Source: Pseudoteredinibacter isoporae_A
Lineage (GTDB): Bacteria; Pseudomonadota; Gammaproteobacteria; Pseudomonadales; Cellvibrionaceae
NCBI RefSeq assembly: GCF_040372805.1
Contig: NZ_BAABWJ010000001.1
Location: 248,001 to 312,000, forward strand
Length of the DNA stretch: 64,000 bases
Reading direction: 5' to 3'
Below are positions 8,322-16,670 of the stretch, piece after piece. Under the pieces are notes generated by a model that had not been told where the DNA came from, searched no databases, and saw only the letters and a list, made by a program, of their open reading frames with translations. A program made the translations under genes and the position numbers. Within the stretch, counting starts at the first letter, position 1. Each line of letters begins with the position of its first letter.

Positions 8322-8810
8322 TATAGCTCCGTTATTCTACTCTTGATTTACTCTGCTTGATTTCCCCTACCAACAACCTGGACCAACCACACACCTGAGT
8401 ACAGGAAATATTGGATTTGGCCATATGATTGCACAACTTTTAGACAGCTATCTGGTGGGAAAATTCTGCTGTTTTATCATCGCCTTGGGCAGCTAGTGCC
8501 AGCAAGGATGACATGTTAGCCGTTTTGCTTGCCAAGGCCAAGTAGCAAGTCACCTAAAGCTGAAAACCGGGGATATCAGACCCACTTCTAAGCACTGAAG
8601 TTTACCTAATCACGCCAAAGATTGAATTCCTTAAGCCTGTTTTAGTACATTTGTGCAATTATTTGGTACTGTGCAAACATGGCCGTAGCCTTCCGCTCGG
8701 CCTCGGTGGCCATCAAGGTCCCCATAATAGAGAAGAAAAGGCTATTGATTGACACCACATCAATAGAACGACTGAACACAACACATAGCTATATTCAGGA
8801 GACCTGCACC
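8322..8810. other. Intergenic region between divergent exbD and aldehyde dehydrogenase
   Basis: 489 bases without a convincing gene. The frame of the dehydrogenase is open back to 8679, but those residues lack family character. A TTGACA at 8749-8754 has no good partner hexamer at the usual spacing. The direct repeat TGTGCAA occurs near 8652 and 8671. The promoters of both divergent genes must lie here, but I cannot place them. Confidence 0.5.
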
Positions 8811-10247
8811 ATGAATCAGGCAGCCAGCCCACATATGAACGTCGACGCATCCGCCCAGCGCGTTCAGGAAGTCTACGAGAAACAACGACAGGCTTACCTA
8901 CAAAACCCTTACCCTAACTATGAAGAGCGCCTGGCGAATCTGCAGAAGTTGGAGAACATCCTGAAAGAGAACCGGGTGGCCATCACCGAGGCCATCAACA
9001 AGGATTACGGCAACCGCTCCATTCACGAAACCGAATTCCTCGAACTGTTTGGCTCAATCGATGGCGTCAAATACTGCCGCAAACAACTCAAGAGCTGGAT
9101 GAAGCCACAAAAGCGCCACACATCCATCTGGTTTTTCGGTGGTAAAAATAAAGTTCTACCGCAACCTAAAGGAGTGGTGGGTATTGTCGTACCGTGGAAC
9201 TACCCTCTGTTTCTGTGCATGAGCCCGCTGGCCAACGTTCTTGCCGCCGGCAACCGCGCGATGATTAAAATGGCGGCCAATTCTCAAAACCTGTGTCGCC
9301 TGCTGGCCGACCTCGTCAATAAGGAATTCGGTGAAGACACGCTCGCCATACTTCCTGGTGTCAGCGCCAATGATTTTACCGATATGCCTTACGACCACAT
9401 CGTCTTTACCGGCTCTCCGGGTGTCGGCCGTCAGGTCATGGAAAAAGCCGCCAAGAACCTAACCCCGGTCACCCTGGAACTGGGCGGTAAATCACCGTGT
9501 ATCGTCGCTGAAGACTTCGATATTGAGCTGGCCTGTGAACGTATTCTCCAAGGCAAGCTCTATAACGCCGGCCAAACCTGTGTGGCGCCGGACTATGTCT
9601 TTTTGCCTGAAAGCAAAGCCCAGGCTTTCGTTGAGCACGCCAAGAAAATTGTGCCCGAGCGTTATCCGCAACTGGACTCCAAAGATTTCACCTCCATTAT
9701 CGATACCCGAGCGTATTCCCGCTTAATTCAAACTCTCGACGATGCCAGGGATAAAGGTGCACAAATCATCAATTTGTTGGGAGATGTTCCCCCCAGCGAT
9801 GAACTGGAAAAAATTCCACCCACTCTGGTTCTCGACAGCACCGGCGACATGACCGTAATGCAAGAAGAAATATTCGGTCCAATTATGCCGGTGAAAACCT
9901 ATCGTAATATCGAAGAGGTTATCGAGTTCATTAATGTGCGCGAACGCCCATTGGCTCTTTATTTGTTCAGTAAAGACAAGTCGCTACAAGACAAAGTGAT
10001 TAAGAACACCATTTCCGGTGGTGTCAGCTTGAATGATGTGATGATGCACGTTGCACAACACGACATTCCTTTCGGCGGTGTTGGCAACAGTGGTATGGGC
10101 CACTACCACGGCAAAGAAGGCTTTATCGAGTTTTCCAAATTGCGCCCCATTTTCCAGCAAGCGCCAGCTCCCGGTACCAAGTATATGGTTGCACCGTTCG
10201 GGAAAACCATGGAATTTATGCTGCGTATGATGCTGGGCAAGCGCTAG
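8811..10247 (+). CDS. Coniferyl-aldehyde-type aldehyde dehydrogenase
   Basis: 478 aa from the ATG at 8811, which follows AGGAG by about 9 bases. It is a complete NAD(P)-dependent aldehyde dehydrogenase: PWNYPLFL at about 128-135, GSPGVGRQV at 201-209 in the cofactor site, LELGGK with Glu223, and NAGQTC with the nucleophile Cys257. The short length, absence of an N-terminal extension, and C-terminal GGVGNSGMGHYHGKEGF resemble the coniferyl aldehyde dehydrogenase/fatty aldehyde group, which also acts on aliphatic aldehydes. It probably oxidises a hydrophobic aldehyde to its acid. It is monocistronic and ends in a strong terminator. Confidence 0.88.
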   Translation: MNQAASPHMNVDASAQRVQEVYEKQRQAYLQNPYPNYEERLANLQKLENILKENRVAITEAINKDYGNRSIHETEFLELFGSIDGVKYCRKQLKSWMKPQKRHTSIWFFGGKNKVLPQPKGVVGIVVPWNYPLFLCMSPLANVLAAGNRAMIKMAANSQNLCRLLADLVNKEFGEDTLAILPGVSANDFTDMPYDHIVFTGSPGVGRQVMEKAAKNLTPVTLELGGKSPCIVAEDFDIELACERILQGKLYNAGQTCVAPDYVFLPESKAQAFVEHAKKIVPERYPQLDSKDFTSIIDTRAYSRLIQTLDDARDKGAQIINLLGDVPPSDELEKIPPTLVLDSTGDMTVMQEEIFGPIMPVKTYRNIEEVIEFINVRERPLALYLFSKDKSLQDKVIKNTISGGVSLNDVMMHVAQHDIPFGGVGNSGMGHYHGKEGFIEFSKLRPIFQQAPAPGTKYMVAPFGKTMEFMLRMMLGKR

Positions 10248-10267
10248 GAATCATATAAGCTAAACAA

Positions 10268-10300
10268 ACCAAAAAAGGGCCTTCATGGCCCTTTTTTGGT
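10268..10300. terminator. Bidirectional rho-independent terminator
   Basis: A 14-bp stem (10268-10281 with 10287-10300) with a five-base loop TTCAT contains A-run and T-run arms, so it can stop transcription from both the aldehyde dehydrogenase and the convergent gene ending at 10319. Confidence 0.9.
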
Positions 10301-10318
10301 TTCAGCCGACTGCGAATG

Positions 10319-11299
10319 CTACAGCTTGCGTTTGTAACTCGCAGCGGCTTTATTACGCTCATCCAAGCGATTCAAAATCGCAGCCATTTCATCAGCCTGC
10401 GATTCTGCCTGTTGACGCTTGGCTGCGTCAATGGCCGCTTTTTCCTGGGCAATCGCCTCTTTAATGCGCTTCTCTTTGATACTGGAACCCGTGCGACCTT
10501 TCGCAACAGCGACACTGGCTTCAGCCGTCTTACGACGAGACGCTGTGGCAGTGCTTGCTGCAGTCGATGGGGATTTGGGCGGCTTGCTGCTCACCGCTGA
10601 GCGTAAAGAATTCTTGCTCTTTTTCGACTTGGCAACAGGCTTTTTCTTTTGGGCCAAACGACGCTGTTCGATTTGCAACAAGATCGCCTGCATTTCTTTG
10701 GCTTCCTGGCTGGCTTGCTGCTGACGTAACACCGCGCGCTGCTCGCGCTCGGCATTAATGGCTTCCTTGATGCGCTTTTCCTTACTCGCAGAGCCACTGC
10801 GACCACTGGCCAGCTTCTCACTGGATGATGCCGCACTGCTCAAGGACCCTGAGCTCTCTTTTTTCTCAGGTAAGCTTGTAGGCGCTCTCGATGTTGACTT
10901 TTTCTCCAGCTCCTCAGCGGGAATCAGCTCTTCTACGAGCTCGCTTTCATACTCGGCTTTCGCCATAGAAAAAAGTTCGCGAATATCGCTGCTCACCTGA
11001 GTTGCGCCGCTGCGTTTTGGCGCAGCATCTGGGCCGCGCAGCAACTTAATCGGCTTGGCACTCAGAGCTTCCCGCGCCTCACTTAACAGCTCGCGTAATT
11101 CCCGGCTATTTTCAGCAAAGGCCCACTCTTCTACAGTGAACATTTCAACACCGTGCAAACGAATAGCCGCCTGCAACGTCCCCTCTTGACCTTCATCCGC
11201 AGCCGCCACAATCGCGGCCCATTGAGCTTCAATCGAATCTTTCGCTGAGCCCACATACACATCTTGGCTCGCTTCACAGCTCACAGTAAAAACAAACAC
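10319..11299 (-). CDS. Unknown protein: GIY-YIG-like head and duplicated basic helical motif
   Basis: 326 aa, not recognised as a named family. Residues 1-80 have the shape of a GIY-YIG domain: a short beta-strand, VYVGSAKDS at 14-22, then helices and LHGVEMFTVEEW at about 48-59. The catalytic Arg normally found after YIG is missing, so the domain looks decayed or non-catalytic. Residues 110-165 are acidic and Ser-rich. Two copies of a motif beginning GR(S/T)GS and containing KEKRIKEAI follow, at about 166-216 and 268-316, each leading into a Gln/Glu/Arg-rich helix, separated by a Lys/Ser/Ala-rich basic linker. Nucleic-acid binding is plausible but unproven. A -10-like TATAAT lies on the minus strand at 11358-11363, about 60 bases before the start. 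Confidence 0.65.
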   Translation of the reverse strand: MFVFTVSCEASQDVYVGSAKDSIEAQWAAIVAAADEGQEGTLQAAIRLHGVEMFTVEEWAFAENSRELRELLSEAREALSAKPIKLLRGPDAAPKRSGATQVSSDIRELFSMAKAEYESELVEELIPAEELEKKSTSRAPTSLPEKKESSGSLSSAASSSEKLASGRSGSASKEKRIKEAINAEREQRAVLRQQQASQEAKEMQAILLQIEQRRLAQKKKPVAKSKKSKNSLRSAVSSKPPKSPSTAASTATASRRKTAEASVAVAKGRTGSSIKEKRIKEAIAQEKAAIDAAKRQQAESQADEMAAILNRLDERNKAAASYKRKL

Positions 11300-11506
11300 A
11301 CCTGCTCCCGGCTTTCACTAACACCGAACCCAAAAGGGCCACTCAAAAAGGTGGGCGATTATAATGAGTTCGGCGCGAATTAGTAGCGCCACTTGGGAAA
11401 AAACTAAGATTAAGCAAAGCCGGGCTCAGAATCGGCGAATTGTGCTGACTGAAAACGGTCAAAAGTGGACAACTCCGAATGAGCCAGCACCGGGACTGGT
11501 CTTTTT

Positions 11507-12574
11507 TTACGCAAAAAGGTCACTTTGTGGCGGTTCGCTTTCGGGCTCACGGAACCGGACTCCCAACCCTAATAAGCGAACAGGCTGGAAAGCGCGCTCA
11601 AACGCCTCGGCCACCAGGTCTTGATAAGTGTTTAGTGAGTAATCAGCCCCCTGCTTTTCCACAGTTGTGGATGAAAAATCATGAAACTTCAGCTTCACAA
11701 AGGGCTTGGCGATGAGATAGCTGTCATCCAGAGCCGTCAGGCGCTTTTGCAGGCTGTTCAGCAGCTCGGGAATTTGCTCAATACAGGCATCTAAATCGGG
11801 TAAATCACTGGCAAACGTATGCTCTACACTGAGTGATTTTCGTCGACGGCTGCGCTCGACAGCTCGATGATCTCGCCCACGAGATAAATCATATAAACGC
11901 TGTCCAAAACTGCCAAATTTCTTTTGCAAAAGCTCGAGATCCATCGTTTGAAGTTGATGGCAGTGAGTGATTCCCATGGACAGCAGTTTTTGCTCGGTAA
12001 CTTTTCCAACGCCGTAAATTTTATTCACCGGAAGCGCTGCAACAAATTCAGCTTGTTCAGTGTCACTGACAATCGTCAATCCATCGGGCTTTTGCCAATC
12101 GCTGGCCACCTTGGCAATGAACTTATTGGAAGCGACGCCAGCCGAAACGGTTATCTGTAATTCTGAACTGACGTCTTGGCGAATTGCCTCAGCAACACTT
12201 TTGGCATCTTTAAAACGCCCCTCATTGACGCCCAGACTGACGTCCAAAAATGCTTCATCCAGAGAAAGGGGCTCAATGATATCCGTATAGCGATAAAAAA
12301 TATCCTGCATCTGCCGGGACACATCCCGATATTTTTCCATATTGGGACGCATGGTCAGAATACCAGGACAAAGTCTGCGGGCATACGCCATTGGCATCGC
12401 TGAACGAACCCCGAACCGACGAGCTTCATAATTACAGGTTGCAACAACACCTCGGCCCTTCGCTTCACCACCAATTGCCAAAGGGCGGCCACGCAAATCC
12501 GGATCATCCCGCATTTCGACTGAAGCATAAAAACAATCGGCATCGCAGTGAATAATATGGCGCTGTTGTTTCAT
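11507..12574 (-). CDS. dinB: DNA polymerase IV (Y-family)
   Basis: 355 aa, the normal length. The catalytic acidic residues are visible in IHCDADCFYASVE (Asp11) and EPLSLDEAFLD (Asp106, Glu107). A helix-hairpin-helix stretch follows at about 180-220, and the little-finger domain follows that. The extreme C-terminus ends QSDLFA, which fits the beta-clamp binding motif. The enzyme performs low-fidelity translesion synthesis across damaged templates. The start ATG at 12572-12574 opens directly with the palm motif. In many bacteria dinB is LexA-controlled, but I see only a half site upstream. Confidence 0.95.
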   Translation of the reverse strand: MKQQRHIIHCDADCFYASVEMRDDPDLRGRPLAIGGEAKGRGVVATCNYEARRFGVRSAMPMAYARRLCPGILTMRPNMEKYRDVSRQMQDIFYRYTDIIEPLSLDEAFLDVSLGVNEGRFKDAKSVAEAIRQDVSSELQITVSAGVASNKFIAKVASDWQKPDGLTIVSDTEQAEFVAALPVNKIYGVGKVTEQKLLSMGITHCHQLQTMDLELLQKKFGSFGQRLYDLSRGRDHRAVERSRRRKSLSVEHTFASDLPDLDACIEQIPELLNSLQKRLTALDDSYLIAKPFVKLKFHDFSSTTVEKQGADYSLNTYQDLVAEAFERAFQPVRLLGLGVRFREPESEPPQSDLFA

Positions 12575-12742
12575 CGCGTAACGAATAGGCCCTGTAATAT
12601 AGAGAGTTATGGGGTTTCTTGACCGTAATCGGGTATATAATAGGAAGTATCGGCCGACTGTTTATTATTGTAACACTCAGTCAGGCTTTCATTGAGACAG
12701 ATTTCACTAGCCGATCTAAGTAAAAACTAAAGAGACTCAACT

Positions 12743-13150
12743 ATGAGCGTAGAATCCTGGGATCCAAATGCCGACGCCCAAAAGAAAAGCTATACGCTGA
12801 ACCATGACGTGTTACTGAATATTATCGAGCAACGGCAAAAGCACCCTGAGCAGCCCATCGCCGAATATTTTGATGCCGAAGCGCTGCAAATCCACAGCGC
12901 GATGATGAAAGTGGATCGTGAAAGTTGGCTGAACACCATCGGACGTTTTACCGAAGCTCAATTGCTCAGTTTAATCGAGTTTTTGACCCTCGCCGAGAAG
13001 CAAATTTCCAGCTGGCAGGCTGGCGCTGACTCGCCTGTCATATATATTGTTAAATTCATGCGACAAAGCAAAATGCCTTTGAACAAAGACATGTTGCTAT
13101 GGATTAAAGCGAACAGCGATAACCGCTTTTTGCCCAATGGCCCGCTATAA
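12743..13150 (+). CDS. Conserved hypothetical protein
   Basis: 135 aa, not recognised. It is a soluble, probably all-helical protein with no signal peptide, membrane segment or cysteine. A Gln/Lys-rich helix (about 20-40) is followed by a segment of alternating hydrophobic residues and a C-terminal half ending in NRFLPNGPL. The ATG has an AGAGAC about seven bases upstream. A TATAAT at 12636-12641 may be its -10 element, but no fitting -35 is seen. Codon use looks like that of its neighbours, and the frame is uninterrupted, so I take it as a real gene. It is transcribed away from dinB and lies before the AlgP-like gene. Confidence 0.7.
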   Translation: MSVESWDPNADAQKKSYTLNHDVLLNIIEQRQKHPEQPIAEYFDAEALQIHSAMMKVDRESWLNTIGRFTEAQLLSLIEFLTLAEKQISSWQAGADSPVIYIVKFMRQSKMPLNKDMLLWIKANSDNRFLPNGPL

Positions 13151-13392
13151 AAAATGAAATTTTCTGTTTTTTTTCTAAAATTAATGTGAATTCAAGAAAA
13201 ACGGCCAATAAATGCCAAAATATGCTATTTTTTTGACCATAAACTCTTGAATTTTGTCAGTAAAGACGTACCTTATACACGCGTCGTAGTCGGCTGGATA
13301 TTTTTACGATCAGATCCGCATAGTAAGCGGGCTGGCCAGCCACTCAAATGAAGTTTCAGTGCTAGATTTATTAACATTCAAAGGAAAATAAG

Positions 13393-14244
13393 ATGGCAGC
13401 TCGCAAAGCTAACGACCCAGTCGCTAAATTAGAAGCAGAACTGGCCAAAATCCAAGCCCAACTGGTTAAGGCTCGTGCCAAGCAGGAATCTGACCTGGGT
13501 AAAGAAACCACCAAACTGGAAAAAGCCGCTGCTAAAGCCGCTGCCAAAGCGAAAGCTTCTGGTAACAAGGTTGCAGCAATTCGTAAGAAGAAGAAGTCTG
13601 CTGCTCAAGCCAAGCAATTGGCTGCTGCTTCTAAAACTGCAGCTGCTGACAAAAAAGCCGCTGCTGAAGCAAAAGCTGCGGTTTCTGCCAGCAAAGCTGA
13701 GTTGAAAGCGATTAAAGCTGCCAACAAGAGCGCCAACGACCAAGCTAAGGCAATTGCCAAAGCTGAAGCGGCAATGGCCAAGAAGCAGAAAACTGCTGAC
13801 AAGAAAGCCGCTGCCAAGCAAAAAGCCGCAGATAAGAAAGCGGCTGCTCGCGCTAAAGTAGCTGCCAAGAAGAAAGCTGAGCGTGAAAAGGTTGCTGCTA
13901 AGAAAGCCGCTGCTAAAGCCAAGGCTGCTGCCAAAGCGAAAGCTGCTCGCGAGAAGGCTGCTGCTAAGAAAGCCGCTGCTAAAGCCAAAGCTGCTGAAAA
14001 GAAAGCTGCCGCTAAAGCCAAAGCCGCTGAGAAGAAAGCTGCAGCTAAGCAAAAAGCTGCTGAGAAGAAAGCCGCTGCTAAAGCCAAAAAAGCCGCTGCT
14101 GCTAAGAAAAAGCCTGCGGCTAAGAAGAAACCAGCTGCCAAGAAGAAGCCTGCTGCTAAAAAAGCTCCAGCCAAGAAAGCTGTTGCCAAGAAGAAGCCTG
14201 CTTCTCGTCGTGGTCGCCCTGCAAAGAAAGCTGCTAAGAAGTAA
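13393..14244 (+). CDS. AlgP/histone-H1-like Lys/Ala-rich DNA-binding protein
   Basis: 283 aa made almost wholly of Ala and Lys. A short less repetitive N-terminus (about 1-45, coiled-coil-like with KLEAELAKIQAQLVKARAK) leads into dozens of KAAAKAKA/EKKAAAK units and then KKPAAKKKP units. The tail SRRGRPAKKAAKK holds an AT-hook-type RGRP at 273-276. Such proteins, for example AlgP of Pseudomonas, resemble eukaryotic histone H1 and bind DNA, affecting chromosome structure and gene expression. The repetitive codons make phase variation by slippage or recombination possible. A strong terminator follows 16 bases after the stop. Confidence 0.85.
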   Translation: MAARKANDPVAKLEAELAKIQAQLVKARAKQESDLGKETTKLEKAAAKAAAKAKASGNKVAAIRKKKKSAAQAKQLAAASKTAAADKKAAAEAKAAVSASKAELKAIKAANKSANDQAKAIAKAEAAMAKKQKTADKKAAAKQKAADKKAAARAKVAAKKKAEREKVAAKKAAAKAKAAAKAKAAREKAAAKKAAAKAKAAEKKAAAKAKAAEKKAAAKQKAAEKKAAAKAKKAAAAKKKPAAKKKPAAKKKPAAKKAPAKKAVAKKKPASRRGRPAKKAAKK

Positions 14245-14260
14245 TTACAGCGATCTGAGC

Positions 14261-14287
14261 AAAAACGGCGCTTCGGCGCCGTTTTTT
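14261..14287 (+). terminator. Rho-independent terminator of the AlgP-like gene
   Basis: An 11-bp perfect stem (14261-14271 with 14276-14286) with a TTCG tetraloop, followed by T, starts 16 bases after the stop. The A-run on the other arm means it may also serve the minus strand. Confidence 0.9.
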
Positions 14288-14339
14288 ATGTCCCTTGTTT
14301 TTGTCCAAGCACATTATATCCCGACTTCCCCACCGCCGC

Positions 14340-15209
14340 TCAGGCATCCCCAATCAGATAGTCCACAAAAGCCCGATTGGCCGGTGACAAATATCCCCCT
14401 TTTTTCCACCCAATGCCCATTTCGATGAATTGTGGTTCATTGAAAGGTAACGCCAAGAGTTTTTGCTCCTCTTCGACCAGACGTCGTAAGCACAGACACA
14501 TTCCCTGCCCAGACGCGACCATACTGACCATCAAACGCAGAATATCCGTCTCTACAATAATGTTTGCTTTATGACCGGCTTGCGCTTCAAGGTGATTCAA
14601 AATCTGACGTAAGTGATAACCCTGGTGATAAACCAACAAGGGCTCATCCTTAATATCATGAAAATCAATGGCCTTCTTTTTTGCAAAAGGGTGATCAAGC
14701 GCCATACAAAGCACGACTTCTTCTTTTAATAGGTAGCTGGATTCGATCAACTCTGAATGCTGACGCACATTGACAATGGCCATATCCGTTGAGCCATCCA
14801 ACAGCATTTGCTCGGCACGCTGGGTTCCTTCAGCCGTAATATGCAAATCGATACCAGGATAAGCCTGCCGGAAGCCAATCAGCTTTTCCGGTAAGTAATA
14901 AGAACCCAACATCGCCGGTGTATCCAAACGAACCTGACCACTCATTAAGGCTTCTAATTCTTTAAGCTCATCTTTCGCCTGCTGAAACTCACTTAGAATT
15001 CGCTCGGCACGAAACAAGAGCTTTTCTCCGGCGGCCGTGAGTCCAATTCGACGATCAATGCGATTAAACAGAGGGGTCGATAATTCTTCTTCCAATTTCT
15101 TCACGGCGATACTGACCGCCGGTTGAGCCATATGCAATTCCAAGGCAGCCTTGGTGAAACTCTGACTGATCGCTACTTGGCGAAATATTTGTAGTTGTCG
15201 CTTGTCCAT
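14340..15209 (-). CDS. gcdR: LysR-family regulator, probable GcdR of glutarate catabolism
   Basis: 289 aa from the ATG at 15207-15209, which has GAGG four bases upstream; the frame is open to 15266, but the added residues fall inside the inverted repeat. Residues 1-60 are the LysR winged helix-turn-helix (QLQIFRQVA...FTKAALELHMAQPAVS), and the rest is the periplasmic-binding-like effector domain. It is divergent from a glutaryl-CoA dehydrogenase gene and a CoA transferase, the arrangement of gcdR-gcdH-gcoT in Pseudomonas, where GcdR activates glutarate breakdown in response to glutarate. The assignment rests on that gene order and not on any motif unique to GcdR. Confidence 0.75.
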   Translation of the reverse strand: MDKRQLQIFRQVAISQSFTKAALELHMAQPAVSIAVKKLEEELSTPLFNRIDRRIGLTAAGEKLLFRAERILSEFQQAKDELKELEALMSGQVRLDTPAMLGSYYLPEKLIGFRQAYPGIDLHITAEGTQRAEQMLLDGSTDMAIVNVRQHSELIESSYLLKEEVVLCMALDHPFAKKKAIDFHDIKDEPLLVYHQGYHLRQILNHLEAQAGHKANIIVETDILRLMVSMVASGQGMCLCLRRLVEEEQKLLALPFNEPQFIEMGIGWKKGGYLSPANRAFVDYLIGDA

Positions 15210-15242
15210 GGGCCCTCGCAAGATCGATTCACGAACACAAAC

Positions 15243-15290
15243 CATATATAAAATATATGCCAACAATATAAACGATATATTTTATATATG
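15243..15290. promoter_or_regulatory. 16-bp perfect inverted repeat between gcdR and gcdH, with a probable gcdH promoter
   Basis: The arms 15243-15258 and 15275-15290 are exact reverse complements, built of alternating A/T ending in CATATATA, and are separated by 16 bases. The right arm overlaps the -35 position (TTTATA, 15281-15286) of a promoter whose -10 TATAAT is at 15304-15309, 17 bases further on. The left arm lies 34 bases upstream of the gcdR start. This is a likely LysR binding site acting on both genes; binding is inferred. Confidence 0.6.
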
Positions 15291-15396
15291 CACACAGCTG
15301 GAGTATAATTACATTACACGTGAAGCATTTACCTATGACTTATACAGCCTGGATAAATGCCTTAATTAGCGAAACCACACTCAAGCGGAGCACACC

Positions 15397-16581
15397 ATGG
15401 CGAAGTCCCCCTGGGCCAGCTTTAACTGGCAAGACCCATTCCTGATGGATTCAATGTTGACTGAAGAAGAGCGCATGGTGCGTGATTCTGCCCACCAATA
15501 CGCCCAGGAGCAGCTGCTGCCTCGCGTACGTGAGGCCTACCAAAAGGAAGAAACCGATATCAATATCTTCCGCGAAATGGGCGAGATGGGCCTGTTGGGC
15601 GCGCCTCTGGAAGGTTATGGCTGCCCTGGTGTGAGCTATGTTGCCTACGGTTTGATTGCCCGTGAAGTTGAGCGTGTGGATTCGGGCTACCGTTCCATGA
15701 TGTCCGTACAATCCAGCCTGGTTATGTTTCCGATCTGGAGCTACGGCAGTGAAGAACAGAAAGAAAAATACCTGCCGAAACTGGCCAGCGGTGAATACAT
15801 TGGCTGTTTCGGTTTGACCGAACCCGATCACGGCTCTGATCCAGGCTCCATGATCACTCGCGCCAAAAAAGTTGATGGCGGCTATCGCTTGAGTGGCGCC
15901 AAAATGTGGATCACCAACTCCCCAATCGCCGATGTATTTGTCGTGTGGGCCAAAACTGAAGACGACGTAATTCGTGGCTTTATTCTGGAAAAAGGTTGGG
16001 AAGGTTTAAGCGCACCGAAGATTGAAGGCAAGCTGGCCTTGCGTGCCTCCATCACAGGCGAAATCGTTATGGACAATGTATTCGTTCCAGACGAAAACCT
16101 GATGCCGGGTGTCCAGGGTTTGAAAGGCCCATTCGGTTGCTTGAACTCCGCTCGTTTAGGTATTTCCTGGGGCGCTCTGGGTGCCGCAGAAGCTTGTTGG
16201 CACTCCGCTCGTGAATACACCATGGACCGCAAGCAGTTTGGTCGCCCATTGGCACAAACTCAGTTGATCCAGAAAAAATTGGCAGTCATGCAAACTGACA
16301 TCAGCCTGGGTCTGATGGGCAGCTTACGCGCGTCTCAATTGAAAGACGCTGGTCAATTGGCGCCTGAGCTGATCTCTATGATGAAGCGCAATAACTGCGT
16401 AAAAGCATTGGAAATTGCCCGCGAAGCTCGTGATATGCACGGTGGCAACGGTATTTCTGATGAGTATCCGGTTATGCGCCATATGTGCAACCTGGAAGTG
16501 GTGAACACCTATGAAGGCACCCAGGACATTCACGCACTGATTCTTGGCCGCGCTCAAACCGGCCTGCAGGCGTTCTTCTAA
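15397..16581 (+). CDS. gcdH: Glutaryl-CoA dehydrogenase
   Basis: 394 aa, the usual length. It has the acyl-CoA dehydrogenase FAD-binding GLTEPDHGSDP loop and WITNSP. The catalytic base is the Glu373 of TYEGTQDIHALILGR, the position and context used by glutaryl-CoA and isovaleryl-type enzymes. The N-terminal DPFLMDSMLTEEERMV matches glutaryl-CoA dehydrogenases. The reaction is oxidative decarboxylation of glutaryl-CoA to crotonyl-CoA and CO2, passing electrons to ETF, in lysine, tryptophan and glutarate breakdown. GGAG sits six bases before the ATG. The following gene encodes a CoA transferase that can supply the substrate. Confidence 0.92.
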   Translation: MAKSPWASFNWQDPFLMDSMLTEEERMVRDSAHQYAQEQLLPRVREAYQKEETDINIFREMGEMGLLGAPLEGYGCPGVSYVAYGLIAREVERVDSGYRSMMSVQSSLVMFPIWSYGSEEQKEKYLPKLASGEYIGCFGLTEPDHGSDPGSMITRAKKVDGGYRLSGAKMWITNSPIADVFVVWAKTEDDVIRGFILEKGWEGLSAPKIEGKLALRASITGEIVMDNVFVPDENLMPGVQGLKGPFGCLNSARLGISWGALGAAEACWHSAREYTMDRKQFGRPLAQTQLIQKKLAVMQTDISLGLMGSLRASQLKDAGQLAPELISMMKRNNCVKALEIAREARDMHGGNGISDEYPVMRHMCNLEVVNTYEGTQDIHALILGRAQTGLQAFF

Positions 16582-16597
16582 GCAAGACCCTATCGGA

Positions 16598-16617
16598 GGC
16601 GGGCTTCATAGCCCGCC
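16598..16617 (+). other. Intergenic hairpin between gcdH and the CoA transferase
   Basis: GGCGGGC at 16598-16604 pairs with GCCCGCC at 16611-16617 around a six-base loop. No T-run follows, so it may cause partial termination or protect the gcdH mRNA, and could set the ratio between the two genes. Confidence 0.4.
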
Positions 16618-16670
16618 CCCTACTTCCGCGCATTCGCGCACGACGTACTTATTTTATTTTTGGAGCAGTC

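Noticed and set aside
12590..12610. CTGT near dinB as a possible LexA site
   Set aside because: Only one half site is present; the ACAG half is not found at the right distance.
13605..14189. Long antisense open frame over the AlgP-like gene
   Set aside because: It is a mirror of the Lys/Ala repeat codons, which give a hydrophobic Ala/Leu/Phe-rich pseudo-protein on the other strand.
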